From: Rhizorhabdus dicambivorans
Lineage (GTDB): Bacteria; Pseudomonadota; Alphaproteobacteria; Sphingomonadales; Sphingomonadaceae
Length of the DNA stretch: 64,000 nucleotides
Direction of reading: 5' to 3'
NCBI RefSeq assembly: GCF_002355275.1
Contig: NZ_CP023449.1
Coordinates: 3,946,001-4,010,000, forward strand
The position numbers and the translations under genes are program-made. The number at the start of each line of letters is the position of its first letter. Position 1 is the stretch's first letter. This document shows, piece after piece, positions 43,765 through 52,758 of the stretch. The notes under the pieces are model-generated. The model was not told the DNA's origin and searched no databases. It saw nothing but the letters and a program-made list of their open reading frames with translations.

Positions 43765-44519
43765 GCACCGAAGCACCTGACATCCTGCTCGCCCACTATC
43801 TCAAGACCCTCAAGCTGCCGACCTTCCAGCGCGAGCACCAAAAGCTGGCCCGACTCTGCGCAACCGAGGACGTCGATCACGTCGGCTACCTCTTCCGGCT
43901 TGCCGAGCGGGAGATGATCGAGCGCGATCGCCGCAAGGTCGAACGGCGGATCAAGGCGGCCAAATTCCCGGTCGTCAAAAGCCTCGACAGCTTCGACTTT
44001 GCCGCCATCCCCAAGCTCAACAAGATACAGGTGCTGGAACTGGCCAGATGTGAATGGATCGAGCGCCGCGAGAACGTCATCGCTCTCGGTCCCAGCGGCA
44101 CGGGCAAGACGCATGTCGCGCTCGGCCTCGGCCTGGTCGCCTGCCAGAAAGGCTTATCCGTCGGCTTCACCACGGCGGCGGCCCTGGTCAGCGAGATGAT
44201 GGAGGCTCGAGACGAGCGGCGTCTGCTCCGCTTCCAGAAGCAGATGGCCGCCTACAAGCTGCTGATCATCGACGAACTGGGCTTCGTGCCGCTCTCCAAG
44301 ACCGGTGCGGAATTGCTGTTCGAGCTGATCTCCCAGCGTTACGAGCGCGGTGCCACCCTGATCACCAGCAATCTGCCTTTCGATGAATGGACCGAAACCT
44401 TGGGATCAGAACGACTGACCGGCGCACTGCTCGATCGCATCACCCACCACGTCAACATTCTCGAAATGAACGGCGACAGCTATCGTCTCGCCCAAAGCCG
44501 CGCCCGAAAGGCTGGCTGA
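43761..44519 (+). CDS. istB: IS21 family helper ATPase IstB (element B)
   Basis: AAA+ ATPase of 252 residues, helper of the IstA before it. It has Walker A GPSGTGKTHVALGLG, Walker B LLIIDELGFVPL and ITSNLPFDEW. It is intact and coupled to istA by ATGA. Confidence 0.95.
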   Translation: MSTEAPDILLAHYLKTLKLPTFQREHQKLARLCATEDVDHVGYLFRLAEREMIERDRRKVERRIKAAKFPVVKSLDSFDFAAIPKLNKIQVLELARCEWIERRENVIALGPSGTGKTHVALGLGLVACQKGLSVGFTTAAALVSEMMEARDERRLLRFQKQMAAYKLLIIDELGFVPLSKTGAELLFELISQRYERGATLITSNLPFDEWTETLGSERLTGALLDRITHHVNILEMNGDSYRLAQSRARKAG

Positions 44520-44540
44520 AACCTTTCAAAAAAATCGCCG

Positions 44541-44594
44541 CGCCCGGCTGAGACCCCGCTCGGGCTACGCCCTCACGGCGGTCTCAGCCGGGCG
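44541..44594. repeat. long hairpin at the right end of IS element B
   Basis: A perfect 15-bp inverted repeat (CGCCCGGCTGAGACC at 44541-44555, its complement at 44580-44594) around a 24-nt loop, between the istB stop and the right terminal repeat. There is no T tract. It may block read-through transcription into or out of the element. Confidence 0.7.
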
Positions 44595-44723
44595 CAAGGG
44601 TGGCCGACTTTTGCTCCGCCCGGTGGCCGGAAATTGCTCCGCCGTTGACATGCCAAATCTATGGTTAACGCGATCTTAGGACCCATCGGCGATAGCGGGG
44701 CAAACCCGCGAGATGGAAGACCG

Positions 44724-47099
44724 ATGAAGACCAGCGTCACGGCCCGGAAAATTCCAAACCTGCTCGATCAGGCGCCCGCCGATGTAGCGGTGCTGTCGCT
44801 CGACTGTTTTGACACATTGTTGTGGCGCAACGCGCAGGCGCCTTCGGACGTGTTCGCCGAACTGGGGATCGAAGGCGGTTCGATCGAGCCGCGTTTCATT
44901 GCCGAGCGCGACGCGCGCAAGGCCGAAGCCTTCCGGTCCGGGCGGCGCGAGGTGAGTATCGAGGCGATCCATGCCCGGCTGCTGCCCGGCGCGGACGAAG
45001 CGGCCATCGCGGCATCGGTGTGCCGCGAGCTGGAGCTGGAGGCGCGGCACTGCTTCGGCTTCGGCCCGGTGATTGCGCTGATCGAGGCGGCGAAGGCGAA
45101 GGGGCTGACGGTGATCATCGTCAGCGACAGCTATCTGAACGCCGACCAGCTCCGTACCCTGATCGCGCGCGCAGCGGGCGAACCGGTGGCGGCGATGATC
45201 GACCGGGTGTTCACATCATCCGAGCATGGCATGAGCAAGAGCGAGGGGCTGTTCGGCCCCGTGCTGGCCGCGCTGGGCGTAGCGCCCAGCAAGGTAATGC
45301 ACCTGGGCGACAACCAGGTGGCGGACCAGGAGGCGCCGGCGGCCCTGGGCATCCATGGCGTGCATTTCGAGCAGTTCGACAGCGAAGCCGAAACCCGGTT
45401 GCGGCATGAGGCGATGGCGGCGGTGGTGCTGGACTCCGCGACCCGCCAGACCGTGCCGGCGACGCAGCCGCACCGGCCGCTGCTGTCGCTACGCGACGAG
45501 CAGGACCCGGCCTTCGTGCTGGGCCATGACGTGATCGGGCCGATTTTCCACGGCTTCGCCGAATGGGTGAAGGCCGAGGTGGAGGCGCTGGCGGCGCGCT
45601 GTGGCCGGCCGGTGAAGACATTGTTTCTGATGCGCGACGGCTATCTGCCGATGAAGCTGTTCGAGACGCTGGGCAATGCGATCCCGGCGGGCGAGGTGGC
45701 GATCAGCCGGCTGACCGCAGGGCGGGCGAGCCTGATCGACGAGGCCGCGATCGGCCAGCTGGTGGAGCGCGAGGCGGGCAAGCAGCGTTTCGACGTGCTG
45801 GCCGGCATGCTGCTGCTGGAGCCGCACGAGGCGCGCAAGCTGGGTGCGCCGACGGGCGACGTCGCCGAACTGGAGAAGATCGTATGCGACGGCGAGGCGG
45901 CGCAGAAGGTGATCCGCCGATCCGCGCGTTATGCCGAGCGGCTGATCGCGCATGTGCGGCGCGCGGGCGTGAACGATGGCGACATGGTGACGGTGGTGGA
46001 CCTGGGCTATCACGGAACGGTGCAGGACCGGATCGTGCCGCTGCTGAAGGCGCGTATGGATGTCGAGGTGGCCGGCCGCTATCTGCTGCTGCGCGAGAAT
46101 GCGCCGACGGGGCTGGACAAGAAGGGCTGGTTCGACAAGCGCCATTATGGACGCGAGGCGCTGACCGCCCTCGGCTCCTCGATCGCGGTGATCGAGCAGA
46201 TCTGCACCCAGGCCAAGGGTTCGGTGGTGGATTATCACCCGAACGGCAAGCCGATCCACGAGAAGCCGGGCGAGAAGGGATCGCAGAGCGCGACGCGGGA
46301 CCGCATCCAGGCCGGCGCGATCGCCTATGGCGTGGCGGCGACGGCGCTGGGGCGGACGGCGATATCCGACGACGCCGATTGCCGGCGCCGGGCGGCGGCG
46401 GCGGCGATGGCGCGCTTCATGTACCTGCCATCTTCGGAGGAAGTGGCGGTGATTGGCGACTTCACCCATGATGCCAATCTGGGATCGTCCAGCCATTTGA
46501 AGCTGCTGGACGGATCGAGCTCCACCCGCGGGCTGAGGCGGCGGGGGCTGCATTATGTGCAGAGCACGGCGCGGATGTTCCTGCCCGGCGAATTGCAGGA
46601 CCAGGGGCTGGCCCTGAACCTGGCGCTGTTCGGGATCGTGCGCGGCGCGCTGGACGTGCGCGAGAGCGATTTCCAGGCGGGTGGAACCAAGCTGCCCGTT
46701 ATCCTGGCCAATGCGCGCGAGGATTGCATGGTGGAGATGGACGCCTATCCCACCCATGACGGCTATCACCGGCTGACCATACCGGCGCGCCGCGACCTGA
46801 CCATCGCCGTGCTGCTGGGTGGGCTGTATGAGGCGGTGCAGATCGAGGACATCAGCTTCCAGCCGATGGACGCGCCGAGCGCCGAGCGCGGCGGGCCGAG
46901 CGAGCGGCCCGATATCGACGCGCCCTATGTGCAGGAGGGCATGGAGCCGATCGCGGGCGACCTGTTCCGCTGCAGTGAGGGCGCTGCATTGCTGGTGCCG
47001 GCGCTGCCTTCGCTGGGCGAAGGGGATTACAAGCTGTGCATCGCCTTCCGCCCCGTGGTGGTGCGCGCGACGGCAAACGAGGCGCGCAAGGCGGCGTAA
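44724..47099 (+). CDS. large HAD-superfamily protein of unknown function
   Basis: Protein of 791 residues. The N-terminal 200 residues are a HAD-type hydrolase: SLDCFDTLLWR with nucleophile Asp27 in the D-x-F-D-T form, VIIVSDSYLN, and HLGDNQVADQEAP. The rest, containing FLMRDGYLPMKLFETLG, VVDLGYHGTVQDRIVPLLKA and a C-terminal part with YHRLTIPARRDLTIAVLLGG, is not a domain I can name; similar large HAD proteins occur near sphingomonad surface-polysaccharide genes. ATG 44724 (GGAAG upstream) is preferred to 44661, which lies almost in the IS end. A damaged copy of its 3' end lies at 47961-48112. Confidence 0.75.
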   Translation: MKTSVTARKIPNLLDQAPADVAVLSLDCFDTLLWRNAQAPSDVFAELGIEGGSIEPRFIAERDARKAEAFRSGRREVSIEAIHARLLPGADEAAIAASVCRELELEARHCFGFGPVIALIEAAKAKGLTVIIVSDSYLNADQLRTLIARAAGEPVAAMIDRVFTSSEHGMSKSEGLFGPVLAALGVAPSKVMHLGDNQVADQEAPAALGIHGVHFEQFDSEAETRLRHEAMAAVVLDSATRQTVPATQPHRPLLSLRDEQDPAFVLGHDVIGPIFHGFAEWVKAEVEALAARCGRPVKTLFLMRDGYLPMKLFETLGNAIPAGEVAISRLTAGRASLIDEAAIGQLVEREAGKQRFDVLAGMLLLEPHEARKLGAPTGDVAELEKIVCDGEAAQKVIRRSARYAERLIAHVRRAGVNDGDMVTVVDLGYHGTVQDRIVPLLKARMDVEVAGRYLLLRENAPTGLDKKGWFDKRHYGREALTALGSSIAVIEQICTQAKGSVVDYHPNGKPIHEKPGEKGSQSATRDRIQAGAIAYGVAATALGRTAISDDADCRRRAAAAAMARFMYLPSSEEVAVIGDFTHDANLGSSSHLKLLDGSSSTRGLRRRGLHYVQSTARMFLPGELQDQGLALNLALFGIVRGALDVRESDFQAGGTKLPVILANAREDCMVEMDAYPTHDGYHRLTIPARRDLTIAVLLGGLYEAVQIEDISFQPMDAPSAERGGPSERPDIDAPYVQEGMEPIAGDLFRCSEGAALLVPALPSLGEGDYKLCIAFRPVVVRATANEARKAA

Positions 47100-47267
47100 C
47101 TCGCGGCCTTATCTCCAAGTTCTGCGCAGCTTGCCTTTGAGGCTGTCAGTACGCAGGCAGCTGGTATCTGGGTGAGCGGTACTCCGCGATTGAAGGCACG
47201 ATCATCCTTCCCGAGGTACAGCTCTAAGCGGCATTAACTATGCTTGCCATCGTCACGGCTTTGCTGA

Positions 47268-47519
47268 GAGCGACTCGCCGCGCTTACGCCGATCTGGGAT
47301 CTGTTATTCGGCACCTATCATCATCCCCGGCCCGGAGAATTCCCGCCTACCGGCGTCGATGGCGAGACTCCTGTCCATTCGCTCTGGGAGGCGCACATAT
47401 TCCCGTTTCGGGAATGGGCGCGGATGCTGAAAATCAGGCGCGATGGAGAGCCCTTGCCCCTTTCTCCGCGAGAGACCCTCAGCCAGGGTACGCTCCCTAT
47501 TCCGGTCTCTCGGGATTGA
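47268..47519 (+). pseudogene. sterol desaturase/fatty acid hydroxylase family, C-terminal remnant
   Basis: An 84-codon frame (upstream TGA at 47265, own TGA at 47517) reading ALTPIWDLLFGTYHHPRP, then VHSLWEAHIFPFREW, the C-terminal pattern of the membrane-bound di-iron sterol desaturase family. The histidine boxes that should precede it are missing, so only the tail is left. It lies in gene debris between the HAD gene and the recombinase. Confidence 0.55.
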
Positions 47520-47710
47520 AAGGTGGCCCCTTGGCCTGCCCCCCCCCGAAAGCACCTGCATCGGTACCCCTTAGAACCCGTGATCCGGTTGCATCGGCTT
47601 ACCGCCCCCAAGCCATTGTTCTACCGCGATTTCCGAGCCGGCAGATCGTTCCATCTACCAAGAAATTGCTCCCGCCGGATTGCCGCTTCCCGGACCAGTG
47701 AGGACTATCG

Positions 47711-47899
47711 ATGACCCGTCACGGCACCCGCATGACAATCGACGATGCCGAGCACTATACCCGCGAGCAGCGCGCGGCGATCGGCGCTTCCTATCCGGCG
47801 CATGAACGCGAGGTGCGGGCCGAGTGGATTCCGATGCTGGGATCGAGCCGGGTGTTTCCGGTCGACGAGGACGCGATCAAGATGCCGGCTTTCGAGATC
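47711..47899 (+). pseudogene. phage terminase large subunit fragment
   Basis: About 63 codons matching an internal part of phage terminase large subunits: MTIDDAEHYTREQRAAIGAS, then HEREVRAEWIPMLGSSRVFP. The ATPase and nuclease parts are missing on both sides; after 47899 the frame runs through unrelated sequence and closes at 47959. It is not a fragment of the terminase at 51256, whose sequence differs. It indicates an earlier prophage in this spot. Confidence 0.6.
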
Positions 47900-47960
47900 C
47901 GGACGGGCTGCGTCCAACCGCAGCGCCGGGGTTGGCGTAAAACCGGGACGCCAGCGTGAT

Positions 47961-48112
47961 CTATCACCGGCTGACCATATCTGCGCGCCGCGACCTGACT
48001 ATCGCGGTATTGCTAGCCGGCTGTATGCGGCGGTGCAGATCGAGGATGTCGGCTTCCAGCCGACAGACACGCCGGACCCGGAGCGCGGCGGCCCGATATC
48101 GACGCGCCCTAT
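47961..48112 (+). repeat. degenerate copy of the 3' end of the HAD gene
   Basis: Bases 47961-48112 align with 46763-46928 inside the HAD gene (both start CTATCACCGGCTGACCATA and end GATATCGACGCGCCCTAT). The copy has many substitutions and at least one small deletion that shift the frame, so it is non-coding. The degree of divergence points to an old duplication or to a fragment of a related gene. Confidence 0.8.
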
Positions 48113-48162
48113 CTCTGCCCTCGCCATATGACGACTCCGCCCCGCGCTGATAAAAGGTGTTG

Positions 48163-49782
48163 ATGAAATCAGTCAGCGAGCCGATCAGGGCCGCACAATA
48201 TGTGCGGATGTCCCGAGAGAAGCAGGTCTATTCGCCAGTCAATCAGAAGGCGGCCATCGCTGCCTATGCGGCGGCACATAATTTTGAGATCGTCAAAACC
48301 TATGCCGATGAAGGCCGCAGCGGCCTCCGACTGAAAGGACGAATAGCCCTCCAGGAAATGCTCCGGGACGTGCTTTCGGGGGAAGCCGGCTTTCAGGCCA
48401 TATTGGTGTTCGACGTGAGCAGGTGGGGCCGCTTCCAGGACACCGATGAAAGCGCCCATTATGAGTTCCTGTGTCGTAGCGCAGGTGTGAGAGTCCATTA
48501 TTGCGCCGAGATGTTTGCTAATGACGGGAGCTTGACCAGCACCGTCATGAAGAATGTTCGGCGCGCCATGGCCGGTGAGTTCAGCCGCGATCTGTCGGCC
48601 AAAGTATGGGCTGCTCAATGTCGCTTGGTGATGCTTGGCTATAAGATGGGCGGGAAAGCGGCCTTCGGCCTCGATCGCCTGCTTGTCGATCAGCACGGCA
48701 CGCCGAAACAGATTCTCGCCCCTGGAGAGCATAAAAGTATCGCGACCGATCGAGTGATCTTGGTGCCAGGCAAGGCCAAGGAGGTGGCGACGGTAAGACG
48801 CATTTTCCGTCTCGCGGCCAAGGGCGCCACAAATCCGGAAATCGCCAAAACGCTCAACGACAATAGGATAGCCGGCCCGGGAGGGCGGCCCTGGTCAAAA
48901 CATATGGTTCGTCAGGTTCTCATCGCCGAGCGCTACGTCGGGACCAACGTGTATAATCGCAGTTCGACCAAGCTTGGTACCACAAAGGTCTACAACCCGC
49001 GCAAGGAATGGATACGTCGCGAAGAGGCGTTCGAACCCATCGTTTCGGCTCGCATCTTCAATGCCGCCCAGCGAATAAAGCGATCGGCACGAAACGAATA
49101 TAGCGATGAGCAGCTTCTCGCGCATCTTCGACGGGTTCTAGCCGAGCACGGACGCCTGTCCAGTGCGCTGCTCGACGCCGCAGCACCGCCCGCCTCCAAA
49201 ACCTTCACCAATCGATTTGGCAGCCTCAAAAATGCCTATTCACGAATCGACTATGATGTCCGAGATCGAGCCGATCCGGTCAGCCATTCAGCGGTGGCCT
49301 TCGCTAAAGAAGCTATCGAAGCCGTAACATCCATCGGCGGTCGCGCATCGCTGTCTCCCGAGGGCAAATTGTTGAGAGTGGACTACGGCATCATCGTCGC
49401 TCCGCGCGTGGCCAATTTGCGGGATGGAAAAGACCATCGTTACTGGAGGGTGAAGCTTCCACCAGCCGATGATGTCGACATGGTGCTAGCCTCGCTTCAG
49501 CGCAACGGGCAACGTGAGCATCTTTATCTATTTCCCGCCAGCCGGTTCGGTCGATCACGGAAGATCGACGTCCGCGAGGGCCGTAATCTTATGGAAAATT
49601 ATCGGCTGTGGAGCATGGAGTTCCTTTATGAGATGATCCTTCGAACGGCGGCCAGCCCTATCTCACTGAACCACGAGACGCGTTCCGCCTTGCTGCTCCA
49701 GGACAAAAATGCCGTTAGGATTGAGTTCATGGATCTGCCAGTTGAGCACCGACGCGAAGATAAGCCAGGCGAGATAGGGTAG
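48163..49782 (+). CDS. large serine recombinase
   Basis: Site-specific serine recombinase of 539 residues. The resolvase-type catalytic domain has the nucleophile Ser17 in YVRMSREKQ and the downstream VFDVSRWGRFQD; a zinc-ribbon/recombinase domain follows (GGRPWSKHMVRQVLIAERYVG). These enzymes integrate and excise phages or genetic islands at specific att sites. ATG 48163 has AGGTG upstream. The 3' end overlaps the tspO gene, read from the other strand, by 120 bp. It probably inserted the surrounding mobile DNA, but no att repeats were identified by eye. Confidence 0.88.
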   Translation: MKSVSEPIRAAQYVRMSREKQVYSPVNQKAAIAAYAAAHNFEIVKTYADEGRSGLRLKGRIALQEMLRDVLSGEAGFQAILVFDVSRWGRFQDTDESAHYEFLCRSAGVRVHYCAEMFANDGSLTSTVMKNVRRAMAGEFSRDLSAKVWAAQCRLVMLGYKMGGKAAFGLDRLLVDQHGTPKQILAPGEHKSIATDRVILVPGKAKEVATVRRIFRLAAKGATNPEIAKTLNDNRIAGPGGRPWSKHMVRQVLIAERYVGTNVYNRSSTKLGTTKVYNPRKEWIRREEAFEPIVSARIFNAAQRIKRSARNEYSDEQLLAHLRRVLAEHGRLSSALLDAAAPPASKTFTNRFGSLKNAYSRIDYDVRDRADPVSHSAVAFAKEAIEAVTSIGGRASLSPEGKLLRVDYGIIVAPRVANLRDGKDHRYWRVKLPPADDVDMVLASLQRNGQREHLYLFPASRFGRSRKIDVREGRNLMENYRLWSMEFLYEMILRTAASPISLNHETRSALLLQDKNAVRIEFMDLPVEHRREDKPGEIG

Positions 49783-50220
49783 CATGAGTGCGCCTGCGAT
49801 CGGGCGTATCTTCCAGAACACTGCCGCGGTCACGGCAGCCCAAGCAAGTACCGCTAGGATCAGGCCGAAAGCCAGCATGATTCGATGCATCCCGAAGAAT
49901 ACCGGCGACCAAGCCAGATTCATAACCAGCTGAACCATGAACAGCGTGATCGCTACGCCGCGTCCCTTCGCTTCCCGTGCATCAAGAACAAACGCCAGCG
50001 CAGCGCCCATCAATACATATAGGACTGACCAGGCCATGCCAAACACCCAGCCCGGCGGCGTGATGGCCGGCTTTGCCAGCAGGTCGAACCATTGATTGCC
50101 ATAGCCCGAGTTGGACAGCCGACCCGACGCGATACCGAGAACGAGGATGATCGGGATCGTAATCGAAGCCCAACGGATATAGCTCCCCTTCATCCTCAAG
50201 CGGAACACCTCATCACGCAT
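49663..50220 (-). CDS. tspO: TspO/MBR family tryptophan-rich sensory protein
   Basis: Five-helix membrane protein of 185 residues, homolog of the bacterial tryptophan-rich sensory protein and mitochondrial TSPO, which binds porphyrins. It has the hallmark NQWFDLLAKPAITPPGWVFG, then MNLAWSPVFFG. ATG 50220 overlaps the tlyA stop by 8 nt, implying one operon tlyA-tspO. The C-terminus (VLEQQGGTRLVVQ) lies inside the recombinase gene on the opposite strand and may have been altered by integration. Confidence 0.85.
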   Translation of the reverse strand: MRDEVFRLRMKGSYIRWASITIPIILVLGIASGRLSNSGYGNQWFDLLAKPAITPPGWVFGMAWSVLYVLMGAALAFVLDAREAKGRGVAITLFMVQLVMNLAWSPVFFGMHRIMLAFGLILAVLAWAAVTAAVFWKIRPIAGALMLPYLAWLIFASVLNWQIHELNPNGIFVLEQQGGTRLVVQ

Positions 50221-50971
50221 CCCTGGCTCCACTCCGCCGCTTGATGGCGCCGATCAGGAACTCGACATTACCTTCAGGCCCGGTGATTGGACTCTGTGTG
50301 ATACCTTGACTTTCCCAGCCCTGGGTTTCGATCCAGCTTTCCGCCTCAGCGCAGACGCGCGCATGGACGGAAGAGTCACGGACTACGCCCCCCTTCCCTA
50401 CCTCGTCCCGCCCCGCCTCGAACTGCGGCTTTATCAAGGCGAGGAGTTTAGCATCAGGCTTTGCGAGACGGAGGGCTGCAACGAGCACCTTGGCCAACGA
50501 GATGAAGCTGGCATCGCAAACGATCAAATCGACAGACTCAGGAATCTCGGCCGACGTGAGATGACGCGCATTGGTCTGTTCCAGCACGACGACCCGCGGA
50601 TCGCTGCGCAGCTTCCACGCCAGCTGGTTGGTACCCGAGTCCACCGCGTAAACCCGCTTAGCACCATTGGTCAGCATCACGTCGGTAAATCCGCCGGTCG
50701 AGGAGCCTACGTCGACTGCAACCGCGTCAGCGATATTCCAACCGAAATGCTCGAGCCCATGCGCCAGCTTAATTCCACCACGCGACACCCAGGGATGATC
50801 CCGCCCGCGTACCTCCAGGGGTGCATCGATCTTCAGAGTCTGGCCCGCTTTGTCGATCTTGCGCTGACCTGAAAAGATCAGGCCGGCAAGAATCAGAGCC
50901 TGCGCCTTGCTGCGGCTCTCGACCAGCCCTCGGTCGACCAGCATCTGATCGGCTCGAATCCCCGCCGCCAC
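50213..50971 (-). CDS. tlyA: TlyA-family rRNA 2'-O-methyltransferase (hemolysin A)
   Basis: Protein of 252 residues with an N-terminal S4 RNA-binding domain (RADQMLVDRGLVESRSKAQA) and an FtsJ-type methyltransferase (VAVDVGSSTGGFTDVMLTNG). TlyA methylates cytidines of 16S and 23S rRNA. The start is GTG 50971 with GAGGAAACC directly upstream. It lies next to the tRNA-Val gene, on the same strand. Core chromosomal gene. Confidence 0.92.
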   Translation of the reverse strand: MAAGIRADQMLVDRGLVESRSKAQALILAGLIFSGQRKIDKAGQTLKIDAPLEVRGRDHPWVSRGGIKLAHGLEHFGWNIADAVAVDVGSSTGGFTDVMLTNGAKRVYAVDSGTNQLAWKLRSDPRVVVLEQTNARHLTSAEIPESVDLIVCDASFISLAKVLVAALRLAKPDAKLLALIKPQFEAGRDEVGKGGVVRDSSVHARVCAEAESWIETQGWESQGITQSPITGPEGNVEFLIGAIKRRSGARDA

Positions 50972-50988
50972 GGTTTCCTCACTATAGC

Positions 50989-51063
50989 TGGTGGGCAGTG
51001 AGGGGATCGAACCCCCGACCCTCTCGGTGTAAACGAGACGCTCTACCGCTGAGCTAACTGCCC
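50989..51063 (-). tRNA. tRNA-Val (anticodon UAC)
   Basis: A 75-nt cloverleaf on the minus strand. The acceptor stem is GGGCAGT/ACTGCCC; the D-arm holds AGCTCAGCGGTAGAGC; the anticodon stem-loop TCTCG-TTTACAC-CGAGA has anticodon TAC; the T-arm is GGGGGTTCGATCCCC; CCA is encoded. Its 3' end points toward tlyA. Confidence 0.95.
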
Positions 51064-51255
51064 GGTGCCCAGCGCTTTACAATATGCCGTCCGCTACGCA
51101 AGAGGGAGACGACTCTATAGGCATTTAACGCCACCTCGACCGTTGCTTTGAATTTGGTTGAGCGCCGAGATGGGGCAACCACGTCGATCCCAGGCAATTT
51201 CGGCGCACCGCCTCTCGGCGCCCGCATGTCGAAAGGGGTTAGGCTTTACCTTCGG
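51064..51255. other. intergenic between tRNA-Val and terminase
   Basis: About 190 nt with no supported gene and no clear repeat of the tRNA end. It is the junction between core genes and the phage-type genes. Confidence 0.5.
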
Positions 51256-52758
51256 TCAATAACTCCGCCTTCGCAGTGACGAGCGGATAATAGGGTCGGT
51301 CCTCCGGCCATCAGGCCCGTAGGTGGCTCGTACCCAGCTAGGACGGTCGTAGACGAACTCGAGAAACTGGACCATTGCATCAACCTGATCGTCATGGCGG
51401 CCATCAGGAAAGGCCAGCAGCTCGCGTCGAAAATCGGCGAGCCAAGGCGCCGCTTCCGGTAGAAGATAATCACCCGTCTCCAGCTGCGCCGACCTGCTCG
51501 CTAAGCGATCCTGTTTAGACCCCCTAGGCGTTTCGGAGACAATCTTGCCCGGAAGCATCTCTCGCCTCATATCCTGCGCGAGCGAGAGGCCGATTGATAC
51601 CCCTTCGATCAGGAGAGCATCAGCCCTCCACTGTCTATGCCACTCCAACACCCGTTCGCGAAGTCGCGGATATTCGAGCTTGGCTCGAATGAGATCCAGC
51701 AGATACCATTTTCCATCTCGATAACCCCATGTCTGTCCCACCGAATAATCGGAATGGATGCGCTCGGTTATCGCCGGATCCCAACTCTGGACGATCTTCA
51801 AATAGTAGGAGCGGTTTTTGACCCGGGAATATTGCCCGAACCACGCCCATTTGATGAGCGAGCCATCGGACGCAATCGGATCCTGCTGATATTGGGCTGC
51901 ATAAAAGCGATTGCCCATTAGCAGGCGCTGATGGTCTAGATAGGATTGGGGAAAACGTATCGGATCTAGCAAATCGCCCTTACGGCGATACCATTCCCGA
52001 CCTCCGCTCAGCGGTATGACCTCATCGAACTCGGCCATCGCGGGTAGATTGAGGTGGTAAAAGCCACCAACATCCAGCAGGAAACCAACGAGGTCCTCCT
52101 CATGAAGCCGCTGCTGGATGACGATAACCCGACCATCGGCTGGATTATCGAAGCGCGACGGCAGCGAGTTGCGATAGAAAGTAATAGCCTTTTCTCGCCC
52201 GGCAAAGGTGAGCGCTTCGTCCGCCTTACTTAGATCGTCGACAATAAGAATATCTGCGCCGAAGCCAGTTGCCGCGCCGCCCTGCGAAACAGCTCTGAAC
52301 TCCCCTCCCGCTGTTGTCCCGAACACATCTGCGCGGTTCATGCCGCGCTTTATCCTTGTCCGGGGAAAAATCCGCCTAAACCGATCGCTTGCGATGATGG
52401 CCTTGGCATTGGCGACCTGTGGCCCCGATAGTTCGATGCCGTAACTCGCCAGCATAATCTTGAGACTGGGGTCCTGCCCGAACATCCAGCTGCCGAAGGA
52501 AGCGGCCGTTATCTCCGATTTACCATGACGCGGGGGCACGGTGATGATGAGGCGCTTGATGCGGCCTTCGGCCAACTCTTGAAGCACATAGCAGATCGCC
52601 TCGATATAGGGCGCCATCACCGGTGGCTGACCTCCATGAAGGACCGGAAAGCCCAAATTTTTATGATAGTAAAGCAGCGACCGCCGATTAAGCTCATCCG
52701 CTATGGCTCGAACTACCCTCGGCGATATGACGGGAGGAATATGGGAGGGGATCTTCAT
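51256..52758 (-). CDS. terL: phage terminase large subunit
   Basis: DNA-packaging motor subunit of 500 residues. The ATPase part has Walker A VPPRHGKSE (74-82) and Walker B ILIVDDLSKAD (170-180); the C-terminal RNase H-like nuclease has SWDPAI and the late HDDQVDAMVQFLEF. It pumps and cuts phage DNA during head filling. ATG 52758 overlaps the preceding DUF5681 stop by 4 nt. It looks intact. No portal, capsid or tail gene follows in the window, so this trio is a fragment. Confidence 0.93.
   Translation of the reverse strand: MKIPSHIPPVISPRVVRAIADELNRRSLLYYHKNLGFPVLHGGQPPVMAPYIEAICYVLQELAEGRIKRLIITVPPRHGKSEITAASFGSWMFGQDPSLKIMLASYGIELSGPQVANAKAIIASDRFRRIFPRTRIKRGMNRADVFGTTAGGEFRAVSQGGAATGFGADILIVDDLSKADEALTFAGREKAITFYRNSLPSRFDNPADGRVIVIQQRLHEEDLVGFLLDVGGFYHLNLPAMAEFDEVIPLSGGREWYRRKGDLLDPIRFPQSYLDHQRLLMGNRFYAAQYQQDPIASDGSLIKWAWFGQYSRVKNRSYYLKIVQSWDPAITERIHSDYSVGQTWGYRDGKWYLLDLIRAKLEYPRLRERVLEWHRQWRADALLIEGVSIGLSLAQDMRREMLPGKIVSETPRGSKQDRLASRSAQLETGDYLLPEAAPWLADFRRELLAFPDGRHDDQVDAMVQFLEFVYDRPSWVRATYGPDGRRTDPIIRSSLRRRSY

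Larger units (their letters stand above)
42146..44650 (+). mobile_element. IS21-family insertion sequence B
   Basis: IS21-family element of 2505 bp, genes on the plus strand. Terminal inverted repeats start TG and align well: TGAGAGCGGCGGTGCAAAAG on the left; TGTCAACGGCGGAGCAATTT on the complement of the right, followed by CGGCCAC motifs that repeat inside each end (GTGGCCGACTTTTGC-type blocks). No direct target duplication is seen (GTCAT on the left, TGCCA on the right). It is a different species from the element at 19229. Confidence 0.87.

Noticed and set aside
45489-46769. Minus-strand open frame of 426 codons
   Set aside because: Antisense to the HAD gene, with His/Arg/Gln-rich composition.
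50989-51063. tRNA-Val as attachment site for the phage-type genes
   Set aside because: The tRNA 3' end faces tlyA, not the phage genes, and no repeat of it was seen near the repeat array.
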